The notes under the pieces are model-generated. The model was not told the origin of the DNA and ran no database searches. It saw only the letters and a list, made by a program, of their open reading frames with translations. A stretch of 46,197 nucleotides of DNA from Clostridia bacterium (GTDB lineage: Bacteria > Bacillota > Clostridia > Oscillospirales > Acutalibacteraceae), in the NCBI GenBank assembly GCA_017537245.1, contig JAFYLD010000036.1, positions 1 through 46,197 on the forward strand, given 5' to 3'. Made by a program: the position numbers and the translations under genes. Below, piece after piece: positions 15,182 to 26,112 of this stretch (positions are counted from its first letter, which is position 1; each line of letters opens with the position of its first letter).

Positions 15182-18100
15182 ATGGAACCAAACAAAATGG
15201 TTAAACCTGTCCAGATGGGTAAAAACACTCGTATGACTTTTTCTAAAATCAATGAAGTTATCGACATGCCAAACCTCATTGAAATCCAGAAAGATTCATA
15301 CAATTGGTTCATCACCGAAGGCTTGAAAGAAGTTTTCAACGACATGGCTGCTATTACTGACTATAGCGGCAAGCTTTCACTTTCTTTCGTTGGCTATCGT
15401 CTTGATGAAGAACCAAAGTACAGCGTTACCGAATGTAAAGCGCGCGATACAACATACGCTGCGCCACTACGTGTAATTGCTAGACTAGAAAACACCGAAA
15501 CACAAGTAATTACCGAAAGCGAAGTATTCATGGGCGATTTCCCGCTTATGACAGATTCTGGTACTTTTGTAATCAATGGTGCTGAACGTGCTATTGTTTC
15601 ACAGCTTGTTCGTTCACCAGGCGCATACTTTGCTAAAAAGATTGATGAAAAAACTGGTAACAAGCTATTTTCATCTACTATTATTCCTAATCGTGGTGCT
15701 TGGATCGAGTACGAAACCGGTACAACTGCTACAAAGGAACTTCTTTACGTTCGTATCGACAAAAACAGAAAACTTCCAGTTACTACTTTTGTTCGTGCAT
15801 TGGGTCTTGGTTCTAACGAAGAGATTCGCGAATGCGTTGGTACAGACAAGCGTTTAGAAGCTACGTTTGAAATAGACGAAACCAAGAGCGTTGAAGACGC
15901 GCTTGTAGAAGTTTACAAAAAGCTTCGTCCTAGTGAGCCTGTAACAATTGAAGGTGCAAGATCATATTTAGAGCAATTGTTCTTTAACCCACGTCATTAT
16001 GACCTTTCACGTGTTGGTCGTTATAAGTACAACAAAAAGCTTGCTATTGCTTCACGTATTCGTGGTAAGGTAGCAGCTCGTCCAGTTGTAGATACCGAAA
16101 CAGGCGAATTTATCGTTGATGCTGACACAGTTATTACTCGTGAGATGGCTAGTGATATCGAACGCAGAGGTATTAACGAAGTTTTCGTTAAGGTTCTTGA
16201 TGCTGAAGGCAATGAGCACGAAGTTAAAGTTCTTTCAAACGGAATGGTTAACGTTAGCGACTTTGTTGCATTTAGCGCAGAGCAACTTGCTGAACTTGAA
16301 AAAGCAGGTGTTAACGAAAAGGTTAGTCTTTCTGTTCTTAAAGAATTAATTAGCGAAAATGCTGATTTGGAAGACCTTAAGCAAGCACTTATCGACAACG
16401 TTGCTGCGCTTATTCCTAATCATATTACTCTTGAGGACATATTTGCTACAGTTAACTACTTCTTAGGTCTACCTTATGAAGTAGGCACAGTTGACGATAT
16501 CGACCACCTCGGTAATCGTCGTATTCGTAGCGTTGGCGAACTTTTGCAGAACCAGTTCCGTATTGGTTTCTCACGTATGGAACGTGTAGTTCGCGAAAAG
16601 ATGAGTCTTCAAACACAGGATGCTGCAAGCATTACACCACAGTCACTCATTAATATTCGTACAGTTGTAGCGGCTATTAAAGAGTTCTTTGGTTCATCAC
16701 CACTTTCTCAGTTTATGGATCAGACAAACCCACTTTCTGAACTTACTCACAAGCGTCGTTTGTCAGCTCTTGGTCCTGGCGGTCTTTCACGTGACCGTGC
16801 TTCTTTTGAAGTGCGTGACGTTCATTATACACACTACGGTCGTATGTGTCCTATCGAGACACCAGAAGGTCCTAACATCGGTCTTATTTCTTATCTTGCA
16901 ACCTATGCAAAGATCAATAAATACGGCTTTATCGAGGCTCCTTTCCGTCGTGTTGACAAGGCTACAGGTCGAGTTCTTGATGAAGTTGTATATATGACAG
17001 CCGATGAAGAGGACGATTACGTAGTAGCTCAGGCTAACGAACCACTTGACGAAAACGGTTACTTCGTTAACAAGAAAGTTAACGCTCGTATTCGTGATAA
17101 CTATAGCGAAGTTGAAGCTTCACGCGCTGACTTTATGGACGTATCACCAAAGATGGTTGTATCTGTAGCTACCGCTATGATCCCATTCCTTGAAAACGAT
17201 GATACCAACCGTGCGCTCATGGGTTCAAACATGCAGAAGCAGGCCGTTCCTCTACTTAAACCAGAAAATCCAATCGTTGCTACAGGTATGGAATACAAAG
17301 CAGCTGTTGACTCTGGTGTTGTAGTACTAGCAAAACGTGAAGGCGTTGTAACATACGTTAGCGCTGATCTTATTAAAATCCGTGCAAAGAACGGTGAAAT
17401 CGATGAGTACAACCTCATTAAGTTCTTGCGTTCTAACCATGGTACATGTATCAACCAGAAGCCAATCGTTTCTGTTGGTGATACAGTAGTAGAAAAAGAA
17501 GTTATCGCTGACGGTCCAGCTACCAGTCAGGGTGAAATCTCTCTAGGTCGTAACGCTCTTATCGGCTTCATGACTTGGGAAGGTTATAACTACGAAGACG
17601 CGGTTCTTCTTAATGAGCGTCTTGTTCGTGAAGATATCTATACTTCAATTCACATTGAAGAATATCAAATCGAATGCCGCGACACTAAACTTGGACCAGA
17701 AGAAATCACTCGCGATATTCCAAACGTTGGTGACGACGCGCTTAAAGATCTTGACGAGCGCGGTATTATTCGTATCGGTGCAGAAGTTAAGGCAGGCGAT
17801 ATCCTTGTAGGTAAGGTAACACCTAAGGGTGAAACCGAGCTTACCGCAGAAGAAAGACTTCTTCGTGCTATCTTTGGTGAAAAGGCTCGCGAAGTTCGCG
17901 ATACTTCTCTCCGCGTACCTCATGGTGAATATGGTACAATCGTAGACGTTAAGGTATTTGATCGTTCAAATTCATCTGAACTAAGCCCTGGTGTTAACCA
18001 AGTTATTCGCTGCTACATCGCTCAGAAACGTAAGATTTCTGTCGGCGATAAGATGGCTGGTCGTCATGGTAACAAGGGTGTAGTTTCTCGTATACTTCCT

Positions 18101-18925
18101 AGTGAAGATATGCCATTCTTACCAGATGGTACTCCACTTGATATCGTTCTTAACCCACTCGGCGTTCCTTCTCGTATGAACATCGGTCAGGTTCTCGAAG
18201 TTCACTTGGGTTACGCTGCTAAGGCTTTGGGTTGGAACATTGCTACTCCAGTATTTGACGGCGCACACGAGTCTGATATTCGTAAGTGCTTTGAAATGGC
18301 AGGCATGTCAGAAGATGGTAAGGTACAGCTTTATGATGGACGTACTGGTGAACCATTTGATAATAAGGTAACAGTTGGTTACATGTACTACCTCAAGCTC
18401 CATCACTTGGTTGACGATAAGATTCACGCTCGTTCAACCGGTCCATACTCACTCGTTACTCAGCAGCCTCTCGGTGGTAAAGCACAGTTTGGTGGTCAGC
18501 GTTTCGGTGAAATGGAAGTTTGGGCACTTGAAGCTTACGGCGCTGCATACACATTGCAAGAAATTCTAACCGTTAAGTCTGACGACGTTGTTGGTCGTGT
18601 TAAGACTTACGAAGCAATTGTTAAGGGTCAAAACGTTCCTAAGGCTGGCGTTCCAGAGTCATTTAAGGTTCTTATTAAAGAACTTCAGTCACTCGGTCTT
18701 AATATCGACGTGCTTGATGATAACGGTGCCCCAATTGACCTTAAGCAAACGTTTGATGAAGACGATGACATTGGTCTTTCAAAGACTGTTGTTGCCGACG
18801 ATGAAACATTTAACGAAGAGTACGTAAACGACGGCAACCTTGAAGGCTATGGTCTACAAGATGAAAACGGTGAAGACATAGTAGAAGCAGATGATTTTGC
18901 TGACTATGATTCAGACGAAATTTAA
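15182..18925 (+). CDS. rpoB: DNA-directed RNA polymerase subunit beta
   Basis: This is the 1247-residue catalytic beta subunit. The rifampicin pocket spans residues 502-540; D513, H523 and S528 correspond to E. coli D516, H526 and S531 and are all wild type, so no rifampicin-resistance change is seen. The [15 protein letters not shown] segment follows at about 555, and the core motif [16 protein letters not shown] is present downstream. The protein ends in an acidic tail of about 55 residues. The start at ATG 15182 is preceded by AGTAGGAGTGA. Codons are noticeably biased to the C/T-ending forms seen in highly expressed genes. Confidence 0.98.
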   Translation: MEPNKMVKPVQMGKNTRMTFSKINEVIDMPNLIEIQKDSYNWFITEGLKEVFNDMAAITDYSGKLSLSFVGYRLDEEPKYSVTECKARDTTYAAPLRVIARLENTETQVITESEVFMGDFPLMTDSGTFVINGAERAIVSQLVRSPGAYFAKKIDEKTGNKLFSSTIIPNRGAWIEYETGTTATKELLYVRIDKNRKLPVTTFVRALGLGSNEEIRECVGTDKRLEATFEIDETKSVEDALVEVYKKLRPSEPVTIEGARSYLEQLFFNPRHYDLSRVGRYKYNKKLAIASRIRGKVAARPVVDTETGEFIVDADTVITREMASDIERRGINEVFVKVLDAEGNEHEVKVLSNGMVNVSDFVAFSAEQLAELEKAGVNEKVSLSVLKELISENADLEDLKQALIDNVAALIPNHITLEDIFATVNYFLGLPYEVGTVDDIDHLGNRRIRSVGELLQNQFRIGFSRMERVVREKMSLQTQDAASITPQSLINIRTVVAAIKEFFGSSPLSQFMDQTNPLSELTHKRRLSALGPGGLSRDRASFEVRDVHYTHYGRMCPIETPEGPNIGLISYLATYAKINKYGFIEAPFRRVDKATGRVLDEVVYMTADEEDDYVVAQANEPLDENGYFVNKKVNARIRDNYSEVEASRADFMDVSPKMVVSVATAMIPFLENDDTNRALMGSNMQKQAVPLLKPENPIVATGMEYKAAVDSGVVVLAKREGVVTYVSADLIKIRAKNGEIDEYNLIKFLRSNHGTCINQKPIVSVGDTVVEKEVIADGPATSQGEISLGRNALIGFMTWEGYNYEDAVLLNERLVREDIYTSIHIEEYQIECRDTKLGPEEITRDIPNVGDDALKDLDERGIIRIGAEVKAGDILVGKVTPKGETELTAEERLLRAIFGEKAREVRDTSLRVPHGEYGTIVDVKVFDRSNSSELSPGVNQVIRCYIAQKRKISVGDKMAGRHGNKGVVSRILPSEDMPFLPDGTPLDIVLNPLGVPSRMNIGQVLEVHLGYAAKALGWNIATPVFDGAHESDIRKCFEMAGMSEDGKVQLYDGRTGEPFDNKVTVGYMYYLKLHHLVDDKIHARSTGPYSLVTQQPLGGKAQFGGQRFGEMEVWALEAYGAAYTLQEILTVKSDDVVGRVKTYEAIVKGQNVPKAGVPESFKVLIKELQSLGLNIDVLDDNGAPIDLKQTFDEDDDIGLSKTVVADDETFNEEYVNDGNLEGYGLQDENGEDIVEADDFADYDSDEI

Positions 18926-18941
18926 TGGAGGGTGAGATATT

Positions 18942-21900
18942 ATGTCAGAAGAAAAGAATTTATCATTTAAATCTATACAAATTGGTCTCGCTTCTCCGGA
19001 TACAATTAGAAGTTGGGCTGTTTTAGGCGAAACCACCGATGAAAATGGCGAGAAAAAGACCATTTATGGTGAGGTTACAAAGCCAGAAACAATTAACTAT
19101 CGTACACTCAAACCTGAAATTGGCGGTCTATTCTGCGAACGCATTTTTGGACCTACCAAGGACTGGGAATGTCACTGCGGTAAGTACAAGAGAATTCGTT
19201 ACAAGGGTAAGGTTTGTGAACGTTGTGGCGTTGAGGTAACTCGCGCTAAAGTTCGTCGTGAGAGAATGGGTATTATTGAGCTTGCTGCTCCTGTTTCTCA
19301 CATTTGGTATTTTAAGACAATACCTTCACGTATGGGTCTTGTTCTTGACGTATCACCAAAAGCTCTTGAACACGTACTTTATTTCTCAAAGTACATCGTA
19401 ACTGATCCTGGTGTTGATACCGGTGAGGATCTTTATAAGTATCAAATCCTTGATGAAAAGACCTATAGCCTAATGCGTGAAAAATACGGCGACGATTTTA
19501 AGGCTGGTATGGGTGCAGAAACAATTAAGGAATTGCTTATTGAAATCGGCGACAATATTGATACAATTTGCGCAGAACTTCGCGCTGAACTTGAAAAGGC
19601 AAGCGGTCAAAAGCGCACACGTATTTCAAAGCGACTCGAAGTGCTTGATGCATTCCGTCAATCTGGTAATCGTCCAGAGTGGATGATTCTTGACGTTATT
19701 CCGGTTATTCCACCTGATTTACGTCCGATGGTACAGCTTGATGGTGGTCGTTTTGCTACAAGTGATCTTAACGATCTATATCGTCGTGTTATTAACCGTA
19801 ATAACCGTCTAAAGAGACTTCTAGAGCTTGGCGCTCCTGAAATTATCGTTCGTAACGAAAAGCGTATGCTTCAAGAAGCTGTTGACGCTCTTATCGACAA
19901 CGGTCGTCGCGGTAAACCTGTTACCGGTCCAAACAACCGTTCACTTAAGTCACTTTCAGATATGCTTAAGGGTAAGCAAGGTCGTTTCCGTCAAAACCTT
20001 CTCGGTAAGCGTGTTGACTACTCTGGTCGTTCTGTTATCGTTGTAGGTCCAGAACTTCAGATGTATCAGTGCGGTGTGCCAAAGGAAATGGCTCTCGAAC
20101 TCTTTAAACCATTTATTATGAAACGCTTGGTAGAAACCAAGTCAGTTACTAATATTAAAACTGCTCGTAAGATGGTAGAGCGCGCATCTGCAGAGGTTTG
20201 GGACGCACTTGAACTCGTTATTAAGGAACATCCTGTTCTTCTTAACCGTGCTCCAACACTTCACAGACTTGGTATTCAAGCATTTGAACCAGTTCTTGTA
20301 GAAGGTAAAGCACTCAAACTTCACCCACTCGTATGTACTGCGTACAACGCCGACTTTGACGGTGACCAGATGGCTATTCACGTGCCACTTTCAGCAGAAG
20401 CACAAGCAGAGGCTCGTTTCCTAATGCTTGCTGCTAACAACCTTTTGAAACCTGCTGATGGTAAGCCAGTTGCAGTTCCTTCACAGGACATGGTTTTGGG
20501 TTGTTACTATCTTACACTTGTTAAGTCTGATGAACCAGGTACTAACAAAGTATTCCGCGACAAAGATGAAGCAATGATGGCTTATAACGATGGTGTTGTT
20601 GGTCTTCACGCTCCAATTCGCGTACGTATGACAAACGCCGAAGGCAAATCTGCTCTTGTTTGGTGTACCGTAGGTTTCCTCATCTTTAATGAACAAATTC
20701 CTCAAGATCTTGGTTTTGTTGATCGTACAAAGCCAGAGAACGAATTTAATCTTGAATGGTGCTTTAGCCTTAAAGATGCTGATAAGAAGTTTGTTGAATC
20801 AAACGATGATATCAAGCAGAACAAGGTTGGTAAGAAACAGCTTGGTAAAATCATTGAGCGTTGTATCGACGTTCATGGTACAAGCAAGTCTTCAATCTAT
20901 CTTGACAAGATAAAGGCTACCGGCTTTAAGTTCTCTACTAAGGGCGCTATTACAGTTGCTGTTATAGATGCTGTTATTCCTGAAGAAAAGAAGAATATCT
21001 TAGCAGAGGCTGAAAAGAAGATCGACGCAATTACTAAGAATTACCGTCGTGGTCTTATCAACGACGCTGAACGTCGTAAACACGTAATCGAAATTTGGAA
21101 CAATGCTACCGAAGATATCGCTGGCGCACTTAAGGGCAACCTTGATGAGTTTAACCCAATCTTTATGATGGCTGACTCAGGCGCTCGTGGTTCTATGAGC
21201 CAGATTCGTCAGCTCGCAGGTATGCGTGGTCTTATCGCAAATACTGCCGGTGAAGTCATCGAAGTTCCGATTCGTGCTAACTACCGTGAAGGTCTTAACA
21301 TTTTGGAATACTTCATTTCATCTCGTGGTGCGCGTAAGGGTCTTGCCGATACAGCGCTTCGTACCGCTGACTCTGGTTACCTTACTCGTCGTCTTGTTGA
21401 CGTATCACAGGACGTTATCGTTCGTGACGTTGACTGCGGCACTACCGAAGGTCTTGAAGTATTTGACATCAAGGATGGCAACCACTTGCTCGAATCTCTC
21501 GAAGAGCGTCTTGTTGGTCGTTATCTACTCGAAGATGCTGTTCATCCTGAAACAGGTGAGGTTATTTGTGCAAATGACCACATGATGACCAAGGAAGACG
21601 CTAAGCGCATTGTTGACGCTGGTATCGAACGCATCAAGATTCGTTCAATTCTTACTTGCCATAGCCACCACGGCGTATGCCAGAAGTGTTATGGTGCAAA
21701 CCTTGCTACTAATAAGCCAGTTACTGTTGGCGAAGCAGTAGGTATAGTTGCAGCTCAGTCTATCGGTGAGCCTGGTACACAGCTTACAATGCGTACCTTC
21801 CATACCGGTGGTGTTGCCGGCGGCGACGTTGCTGACGTTACACAGGGTCTTCCACGTGTTGAAGAACTATTCGAAGCGCGTAGACCAAAGGCTTGCGGTC

Positions 21901-22640
21901 TTATTGCTAAGATCGACGGTCGTGTTCGTATGGTTGAAGAAAAGCGCAGCAACTGCATCGTAATTACCAACGAAGAAACAATGAAGGAAGAAAAGGTTGT
22001 TGTTCTTCATGGTTCACGTACACTCGTTAACGATGGCGATTACGTTAAAGCAGGCGACTTGCTTGTTCCAGGTGCTAAGTATCCACAAGATATTCTCGAA
22101 GCACAGGGTCCACAGGCAGTTCAAGAATATATCATTGCCGAAATTCAAAACGCATACCGTACACAGGGTGTTGATATCAACGATAAGCACATTGAAGTTA
22201 TTATTCGTCAAATGATGCGTAAGCTTCGTGTTATTGACGCTGGTTCAACCGACCTTATTACAGGTAGCACCTATGAATACAAGGAAATTGAAGATGCTAA
22301 CAAGGTTATCCAGGCTCGTATCGACGCGGGTGAAGAAGGCCTTAAATTGGCTACTTACCATGCAACGTTGCTTGGTATTACCAAGGCATCTCTTGCTACT
22401 GAATCATTTATGTCTGCAGCATCATTCCAAGAAACAACACGTGTTCTTACCGAGGCTGCTATTAAGGGTAAGGTAGACTCACTCTTCGGTCTTAAGGAAA
22501 ACGTTATTATCGGTCAGCTCATTCCAGCAGGTACCGGTATGAAACATCCTGATATAAATCCAGATCCAATCGTAGAAGAAGTAGAAGCAATCGAAACTGA
22601 TATGATGGTAGAAGAAACTCAGGAATCAATCGAAGAATAA
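18942..22640 (+). CDS. rpoC: DNA-directed RNA polymerase subunit beta'
   Basis: This is a 1232-residue subunit carrying the active-site magnesium loop NADFDGD at residues 469-475 (Asp 471, 473, 475). The N-terminal zinc site CHCGKYKR...CERCG lies at about 69-90, and a second cysteine cluster [13 protein letters not shown] is in the C-terminal half. The length matches the Bacillota form without large insertions. It starts 16 bases after rpoB with GGAGGGTGA and is certainly in the same operon, ended by a strong terminator. Confidence 0.98.
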   Translation: MSEEKNLSFKSIQIGLASPDTIRSWAVLGETTDENGEKKTIYGEVTKPETINYRTLKPEIGGLFCERIFGPTKDWECHCGKYKRIRYKGKVCERCGVEVTRAKVRRERMGIIELAAPVSHIWYFKTIPSRMGLVLDVSPKALEHVLYFSKYIVTDPGVDTGEDLYKYQILDEKTYSLMREKYGDDFKAGMGAETIKELLIEIGDNIDTICAELRAELEKASGQKRTRISKRLEVLDAFRQSGNRPEWMILDVIPVIPPDLRPMVQLDGGRFATSDLNDLYRRVINRNNRLKRLLELGAPEIIVRNEKRMLQEAVDALIDNGRRGKPVTGPNNRSLKSLSDMLKGKQGRFRQNLLGKRVDYSGRSVIVVGPELQMYQCGVPKEMALELFKPFIMKRLVETKSVTNIKTARKMVERASAEVWDALELVIKEHPVLLNRAPTLHRLGIQAFEPVLVEGKALKLHPLVCTAYNADFDGDQMAIHVPLSAEAQAEARFLMLAANNLLKPADGKPVAVPSQDMVLGCYYLTLVKSDEPGTNKVFRDKDEAMMAYNDGVVGLHAPIRVRMTNAEGKSALVWCTVGFLIFNEQIPQDLGFVDRTKPENEFNLEWCFSLKDADKKFVESNDDIKQNKVGKKQLGKIIERCIDVHGTSKSSIYLDKIKATGFKFSTKGAITVAVIDAVIPEEKKNILAEAEKKIDAITKNYRRGLINDAERRKHVIEIWNNATEDIAGALKGNLDEFNPIFMMADSGARGSMSQIRQLAGMRGLIANTAGEVIEVPIRANYREGLNILEYFISSRGARKGLADTALRTADSGYLTRRLVDVSQDVIVRDVDCGTTEGLEVFDIKDGNHLLESLEERLVGRYLLEDAVHPETGEVICANDHMMTKEDAKRIVDAGIERIKIRSILTCHSHHGVCQKCYGANLATNKPVTVGEAVGIVAAQSIGEPGTQLTMRTFHTGGVAGGDVADVTQGLPRVEELFEARRPKACGLIAKIDGRVRMVEEKRSNCIVITNEETMKEEKVVVLHGSRTLVNDGDYVKAGDLLVPGAKYPQDILEAQGPQAVQEYIIAEIQNAYRTQGVDINDKHIEVIIRQMMRKLRVIDAGSTDLITGSTYEYKEIEDANKVIQARIDAGEEGLKLATYHATLLGITKASLATESFMSAASFQETTRVLTEAAIKGKVDSLFGLKENVIIGQLIPAGTGMKHPDINPDPIVEEVEAIETDMMVEETQESIEE

Positions 22641-22650
22641 TATAAAATTA

Positions 22651-22687
22651 AACACGGACTAATCGTTTGATTAGTCCGTGTTTTTTT
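22651..22687 (+). terminator. rpoBC terminator
   Basis: A 14-bp perfect stem (22651-22664 and 22669-22682) with a 4-base loop runs into a T run of nine. Confidence 0.95.
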
Positions 22688-22734
22688 GTTTAAAGCAAAA
22701 AATTTTATAAAACTTAACAAAACTTAATTTACAG

Positions 22735-23490
22735 TTACTCTATATCATAATCAGTAATACCTGTACTAATATAAATCTTAACCTCTGTGCCTTCAGGTAC
22801 TAATTCACTAGAACCTGCATTTGGTTCTTGGGCAATGACCTTGCCCTTGCTTGTATGTTCGTTTGGTGCTAGGTTGCGCTCTACTACAACTGCAACAAGT
22901 CCCGCATCCTCAATATCTTTTATAGCAACGTCTTTATTTAAACCAACAAGATTTGGTATCTTAATCATCTTAGCCGGCTTTCCGGTACTAATATAGACGG
23001 TGATTTCAGCACCTTCTGCCCAATGAGTGCCGTGCATTGGATCTGTTTCTATTACAAGACCCGCTTCAACCTCGTCATGTGGAATTTCTTTAATCGCTAT
23101 AGTAAAGCCGTGAGATTCGAGTTCTACCTTAGCATAAGATTCGGTCTTGCCCGAAACATCCGGTACAACAACGGTATGCGTCTTACCCATGCTTACATAT
23201 AGTGTAATTGCATCGCCACTTATAAGTTTTTTACCGGCGCTAAATGACTGCTCGCATATAACGTTAACGTCATATTTATCGCTTTTTACATATTCGAACT
23301 TAAACTCAAGAACGTTTTCTACGTATAATTCATGGCGTTGAACTTCTTCTAACGTCATTCCTATAAACTGAGGACATTCGATTTCTTTATTTTTTTCATT
23401 AGGAATTGCTACGTTGATATATTTAGCGGCACATCCCGAAAAACTCATAAAAATTACAAGCGTTAATATAAGACATAGTAATTTTCTCAT
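22735..23490 (-). CDS. PASTA-domain lipoprotein
   Basis: This 251-residue protein has a lipoprotein signal: MRKLLC then a Leu/Ile-rich core and lipobox S-F-S-G-C, with C20 as the lipidated residue. Three PASTA repeats follow (about 39-103, 106-171 and 174-245), each with the V-P-x-(V/L)-x-G start and V-x-x-Y-(V/I)-S-(M/T)-G end. PASTA domains bind muropeptides and are usually attached to Ser/Thr kinases or PBPs. Here they are free of any catalytic domain, so it may be a cell-wall sensor or decoy at the membrane. ATG 23490 is chosen because GGAG precedes it; the frame opens earlier without a ribosome site. Confidence 0.85.
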   Translation of the reverse strand: MRKLLCLILTLVIFMSFSGCAAKYINVAIPNEKNKEIECPQFIGMTLEEVQRHELYVENVLEFKFEYVKSDKYDVNVICEQSFSAGKKLISGDAITLYVSMGKTHTVVVPDVSGKTESYAKVELESHGFTIAIKEIPHDEVEAGLVIETDPMHGTHWAEGAEITVYISTGKPAKMIKIPNLVGLNKDVAIKDIEDAGLVAVVVERNLAPNEHTSKGKVIAQEPNAGSSELVPEGTEVKIYISTGITDYDIE

Positions 23491-23527
23491 AATAATTATC
23501 TCCAATCGATAAGAATTGTTTGTAAAT

Positions 23528-23556
23528 ATTATATCATTGTAATAAATAATTGTAAA
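23528..23556 (-). promoter_or_regulatory. promoter of the PASTA lipoprotein gene
   Basis: On the minus strand, TTTACA and TATAAT are separated by 17 bases, 38 bases before the ATG. Confidence 0.7.
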
Positions 23557-23562
23557 GAATTA

Positions 23563-23590
23563 AAAAACTCCCCTTGAAAACAAGGGGAGT
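23563..23590 (-). terminator. gpmI terminator
   Basis: The stem is CTCCCCTTG/CAAGGGGAG with a 4-base loop. On the minus strand it is followed by six T. It ends the glycolytic block. Confidence 0.85.
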
Positions 23591-23604
23591 GGTGGTTTTT
23601 AAAA

Positions 23605-25119
23605 TTATTTAATAATTGACTCGCCGGTCATTTCTGCAGGTTGTGGAAGACCTAGAATCTTGAGCATTGATGGAGCAATGTCAGCAAGTCTGCCGCCTTC
23701 ACGAAGTTCGCAATCGTAACCTACTACGCAGAAAGGAACAGGATTTGTGGTGTGTGGGGTAAATGGATTACCGTCTTCACCAACCATACAGTCAGCGTTA
23801 CCATGGTCAGCGGTAATAATTACTGCGCCGCCCATTTCCTCTGTAGCTGCAACAACCTTACCAACACATTCGTCAACAGCCTCTACCGCAGCAACAGCAG
23901 CGTCAAAGATACCTGTGTGACCAACCATGTCGCAGTTAGCAAAGTTAAGAATAACTGCGTCGTATTCGCCTGAACGAATCTTTTCACAAACGGCGTCACA
24001 TACTGGGTATGCGCTCATTTCTGGCTGCAAATCAAAGGTAGGAACATCAGGTGACTGAATAAGAACACGGTCTTCGCCATCAAAAGTCTTTTCTTCGCCA
24101 CCGTTAAAGAAGAAGGTAACGTGAGCGTACTTTTGTGTTTCTGCTATACGAAGCTGTGTCATACCTTGGCTTGAAAGATATTCACCAAGAGTCATCTTTA
24201 ATTCTTCTGGTGGGTAAGCAACTGTAACGTTTGGCATTGTTTCGTCGTATTGAGTCATACAAACGTATGAAAGAGGGAAGAAACCGTTCTTGCGTGCAAA
24301 GCCATCGAAATCAGGATCAACAAAAGTTCTTGTGAACTGGCGTGCGCGGTCAGGACGGAAGTTAAATGATACAACGCTATCGTTTGCTTTAATCATACCA
24401 TCAGCGTCAACTACTGTTGGAAGAATAAATTCGTCGGTAACGTCGTTTGAGTATGATTCGCTCATGGTAGCGAGGATATCGTTTGTTTGAACGCCTTCGC
24501 CATAAACCATAGCGGCATAAGCCTTTTCAACACGGTCCCAAGCAAAGTCACGGTCCATTGCGTAGTAACGACCCATAACAGATGCTATCTTACCAACGCC
24601 AAGTTCGAGCATTTTGTTTTGTAAATCTTTGATAAAGCCGATACCGCTTGTTGTAGAAACGTCACGACCATCCATAAGACAGTGAACAAATACCTTTGTA
24701 AGACCGTTTTTCTTTGCCATTTCAAGAAGACCATAGAGGTGCTCGATATGGCTATGAACACCACCGTCAGAAAGAAGACCGATTAGGTGGAGTGCGCTAT
24801 CGTTCTTTTTGCAGTTTTCGATTGCACCTTTAAGAGCGTCGATATCAAAGAAAACACCGTCTTTAATATCTTTTGTAATCTTAACGAGCATTTGATAAAC
24901 TACGCGGCCAGCGCCAATGTTGGTGTGACCAACTTCACTGTTACCCATTTGACCATCAGGAAGACCAACGTCAAGACCAGATGCTCCAATTGTTGTAAAT
25001 GGGTTTTGGGCAAAATATTTATCTAGATTAGGGGTTTTAGCGGTGTAAATAGCGTTGCCGTCATTTACGTTACGAACACCAAAACCGTCCATAATACATA
25101 AAACAACAGGTTTTTTCAT
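23605..25119 (-). CDS. gpmI: 2,3-bisphosphoglycerate-independent phosphoglycerate mutase
   Basis: This 504-residue enzyme interconverts 3- and 2-phosphoglycerate. The alkaline-phosphatase-like metal and nucleophile motifs are present: MDGFG at 10-14 and GNSEVGHTNIGAG with S61 as the phosphorylated serine. A later TADHGN motif binds the second manganese. The length is normal. ATG 25119 has CAGGAG upstream; an earlier start would lack a ribosome site. It is the last gene of the pgk-tpiA-gpmI block, separated from tpiA by two inverted REP-like hairpins. Confidence 0.96.
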   Translation of the reverse strand: MKKPVVLCIMDGFGVRNVNDGNAIYTAKTPNLDKYFAQNPFTTIGASGLDVGLPDGQMGNSEVGHTNIGAGRVVYQMLVKITKDIKDGVFFDIDALKGAIENCKKNDSALHLIGLLSDGGVHSHIEHLYGLLEMAKKNGLTKVFVHCLMDGRDVSTTSGIGFIKDLQNKMLELGVGKIASVMGRYYAMDRDFAWDRVEKAYAAMVYGEGVQTNDILATMSESYSNDVTDEFILPTVVDADGMIKANDSVVSFNFRPDRARQFTRTFVDPDFDGFARKNGFFPLSYVCMTQYDETMPNVTVAYPPEELKMTLGEYLSSQGMTQLRIAETQKYAHVTFFFNGGEEKTFDGEDRVLIQSPDVPTFDLQPEMSAYPVCDAVCEKIRSGEYDAVILNFANCDMVGHTGIFDAAVAAVEAVDECVGKVVAATEEMGGAVIITADHGNADCMVGEDGNPFTPHTTNPVPFCVVGYDCELREGGRLADIAPSMLKILGLPQPAEMTGESIIK

Positions 25120-25154
25120 TATAATTTCTCCTGAAATAAATATTAACATTTCAA

Positions 25155-25180
25155 ACGGACGACCAATGGTCGTCCCTACG
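25155..25180. repeat. REP-like hairpin, copy b
   Basis: A perfect palindrome GGACGACCA-A-TGGTCGTCC (25157-25175) has flanks AC and CTACG, the same as copy a. It forms an inverted pair with copy c, 30 bases away, in the gpmI-tpiA gap. Confidence 0.85.
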
Positions 25181-25199
25181 ATATAAATTTATGTTTGTT

Positions 25200-25227
25200 A
25201 CGTAGGGACGTGCATTGCACGTCCGTA
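25200..25227. repeat. REP-like hairpin, copy c
   Basis: The palindrome GGACGTGCA-T-TGCACGTCC (25206-25224) is flanked by CGTAG and GT. It is the reverse orientation of copies a and b, with compensating inner-stem changes. Confidence 0.85.
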
Positions 25228-25237
25228 AGATTTGGAA

Positions 25238-26005
25238 TTATTTGCTTGCTGCTTTAACTATAACTGAGAAATCTTGTGCTTTAAGTGATGCGCCGCCGAT
25301 AAGACCACCGTCAACGTTTACCTTTGCAACAAGTTCGTCAGCGTTAGCAGCGTTCATAGAACCGCCGTACTGAATTGTAACTGTTTCTGCAACGTCTGCG
25401 CCATAAACTTCAGCGATAGCTGCACGTACGTAGCCGTTACCTTCATCAGCCTGGTCAGCAGTAGCAGTAACGCCTGTGCCGATAGCCCAAACTGGCTCGT
25501 AAGCGATAACAACGTTCTTAAGCTGATCAGCAGTTACGTTTGTAAGAGCCATCTTTGTTTGGAATTTAAGAAGAGTTTCGGTGTAACCGAGTTCACGTTG
25601 TTCGAGTGTTTCACCAACGCAAACGATAGCCTTAAGGTCAGCGTTTACTGCAGCGAGTGTACGAAGGTTAACTGTTTGATCAGTTTCACCAAAGTATTGT
25701 CTGCGTTCGCTGTGACCGATTACAACGTACTCTACGCCAGCAGCTGTAAGCATTTCTGCGCTGATTTCGCCTGTGTATGCGCCAGAAGCCTTGAAGTGAA
25801 CGTTCTCTGCGCCAATCTTAATGTTAGAACCCTTAGCTGCTTCTACTGCTGCTGCGATGTCGATGAAAGGTACGCAAAGTACAACTTCACAATCAGCGTC
25901 AGCAACAAGTGGCTTCATTTCGTTAATGAGAGCGGTTGTTTCAGCAGGGGTTTTGTTCATTTTCCAGTTACCTGCGATGATAGCTTGTCTTTTTGCTTTA
26001 TTCAT
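25238..26005 (-). CDS. tpiA: triosephosphate isomerase
   Basis: This 255-residue TIM-barrel enzyme interconverts dihydroxyacetone phosphate and glyceraldehyde-3-phosphate. N-terminal GNWKMNKT carries the catalytic Lys, VVIGHSERR the catalytic His, and AYEPVWAIGTG the catalytic Glu and loop 6 hinge. The phosphate-binding loop GGSMNAANA is near the C-terminus. The AAAGGAG site precedes its ATG. It lies between pgk and gpmI. Confidence 0.98.
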   Translation of the reverse strand: MNKAKRQAIIAGNWKMNKTPAETTALINEMKPLVADADCEVVLCVPFIDIAAAVEAAKGSNIKIGAENVHFKASGAYTGEISAEMLTAAGVEYVVIGHSERRQYFGETDQTVNLRTLAAVNADLKAIVCVGETLEQRELGYTETLLKFQTKMALTNVTADQLKNVVIAYEPVWAIGTGVTATADQADEGNGYVRAAIAEVYGADVAETVTIQYGGSMNAANADELVAKVNVDGGLIGGASLKAQDFSVIVKAASK

Positions 26006-26033
26006 ATTAAAATCTCCTTTTAATTACATAAAT

Positions 26034-26060
26034 GTAGGGGTCGATGCCTTCATCGACCCG
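26034..26060. repeat. REP-like hairpin, copy d
   Basis: The stem is GGGTCGATG/CATCGACCC with a 4-base loop, preceded by GTAG. It is inverted relative to copy e, about ten bases away, in the tpiA-pgk gap. Confidence 0.75.
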
Positions 26061-26069
26061 AAAATTATT

Positions 26070-26098
26070 ACGGGCGGATGTGGGCATCCGCCCCTACA
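26070..26098. repeat. REP-like hairpin, copy e
   Basis: The stem is GGGCGGATG/CATCCGCCC with a 4-base loop and the flank CTACA. It pairs in inverted orientation with copy d, as b does with c. Confidence 0.75.
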
Positions 26099-26112
26099 AA
26101 TCCATTTAAAAA

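Noticed and set aside
16689..22476. Many additional open frames inside rpoB and rpoC on both strands
   Set aside because: They are shadows of strongly biased codons; none has a ribosome site or a recognisable product.
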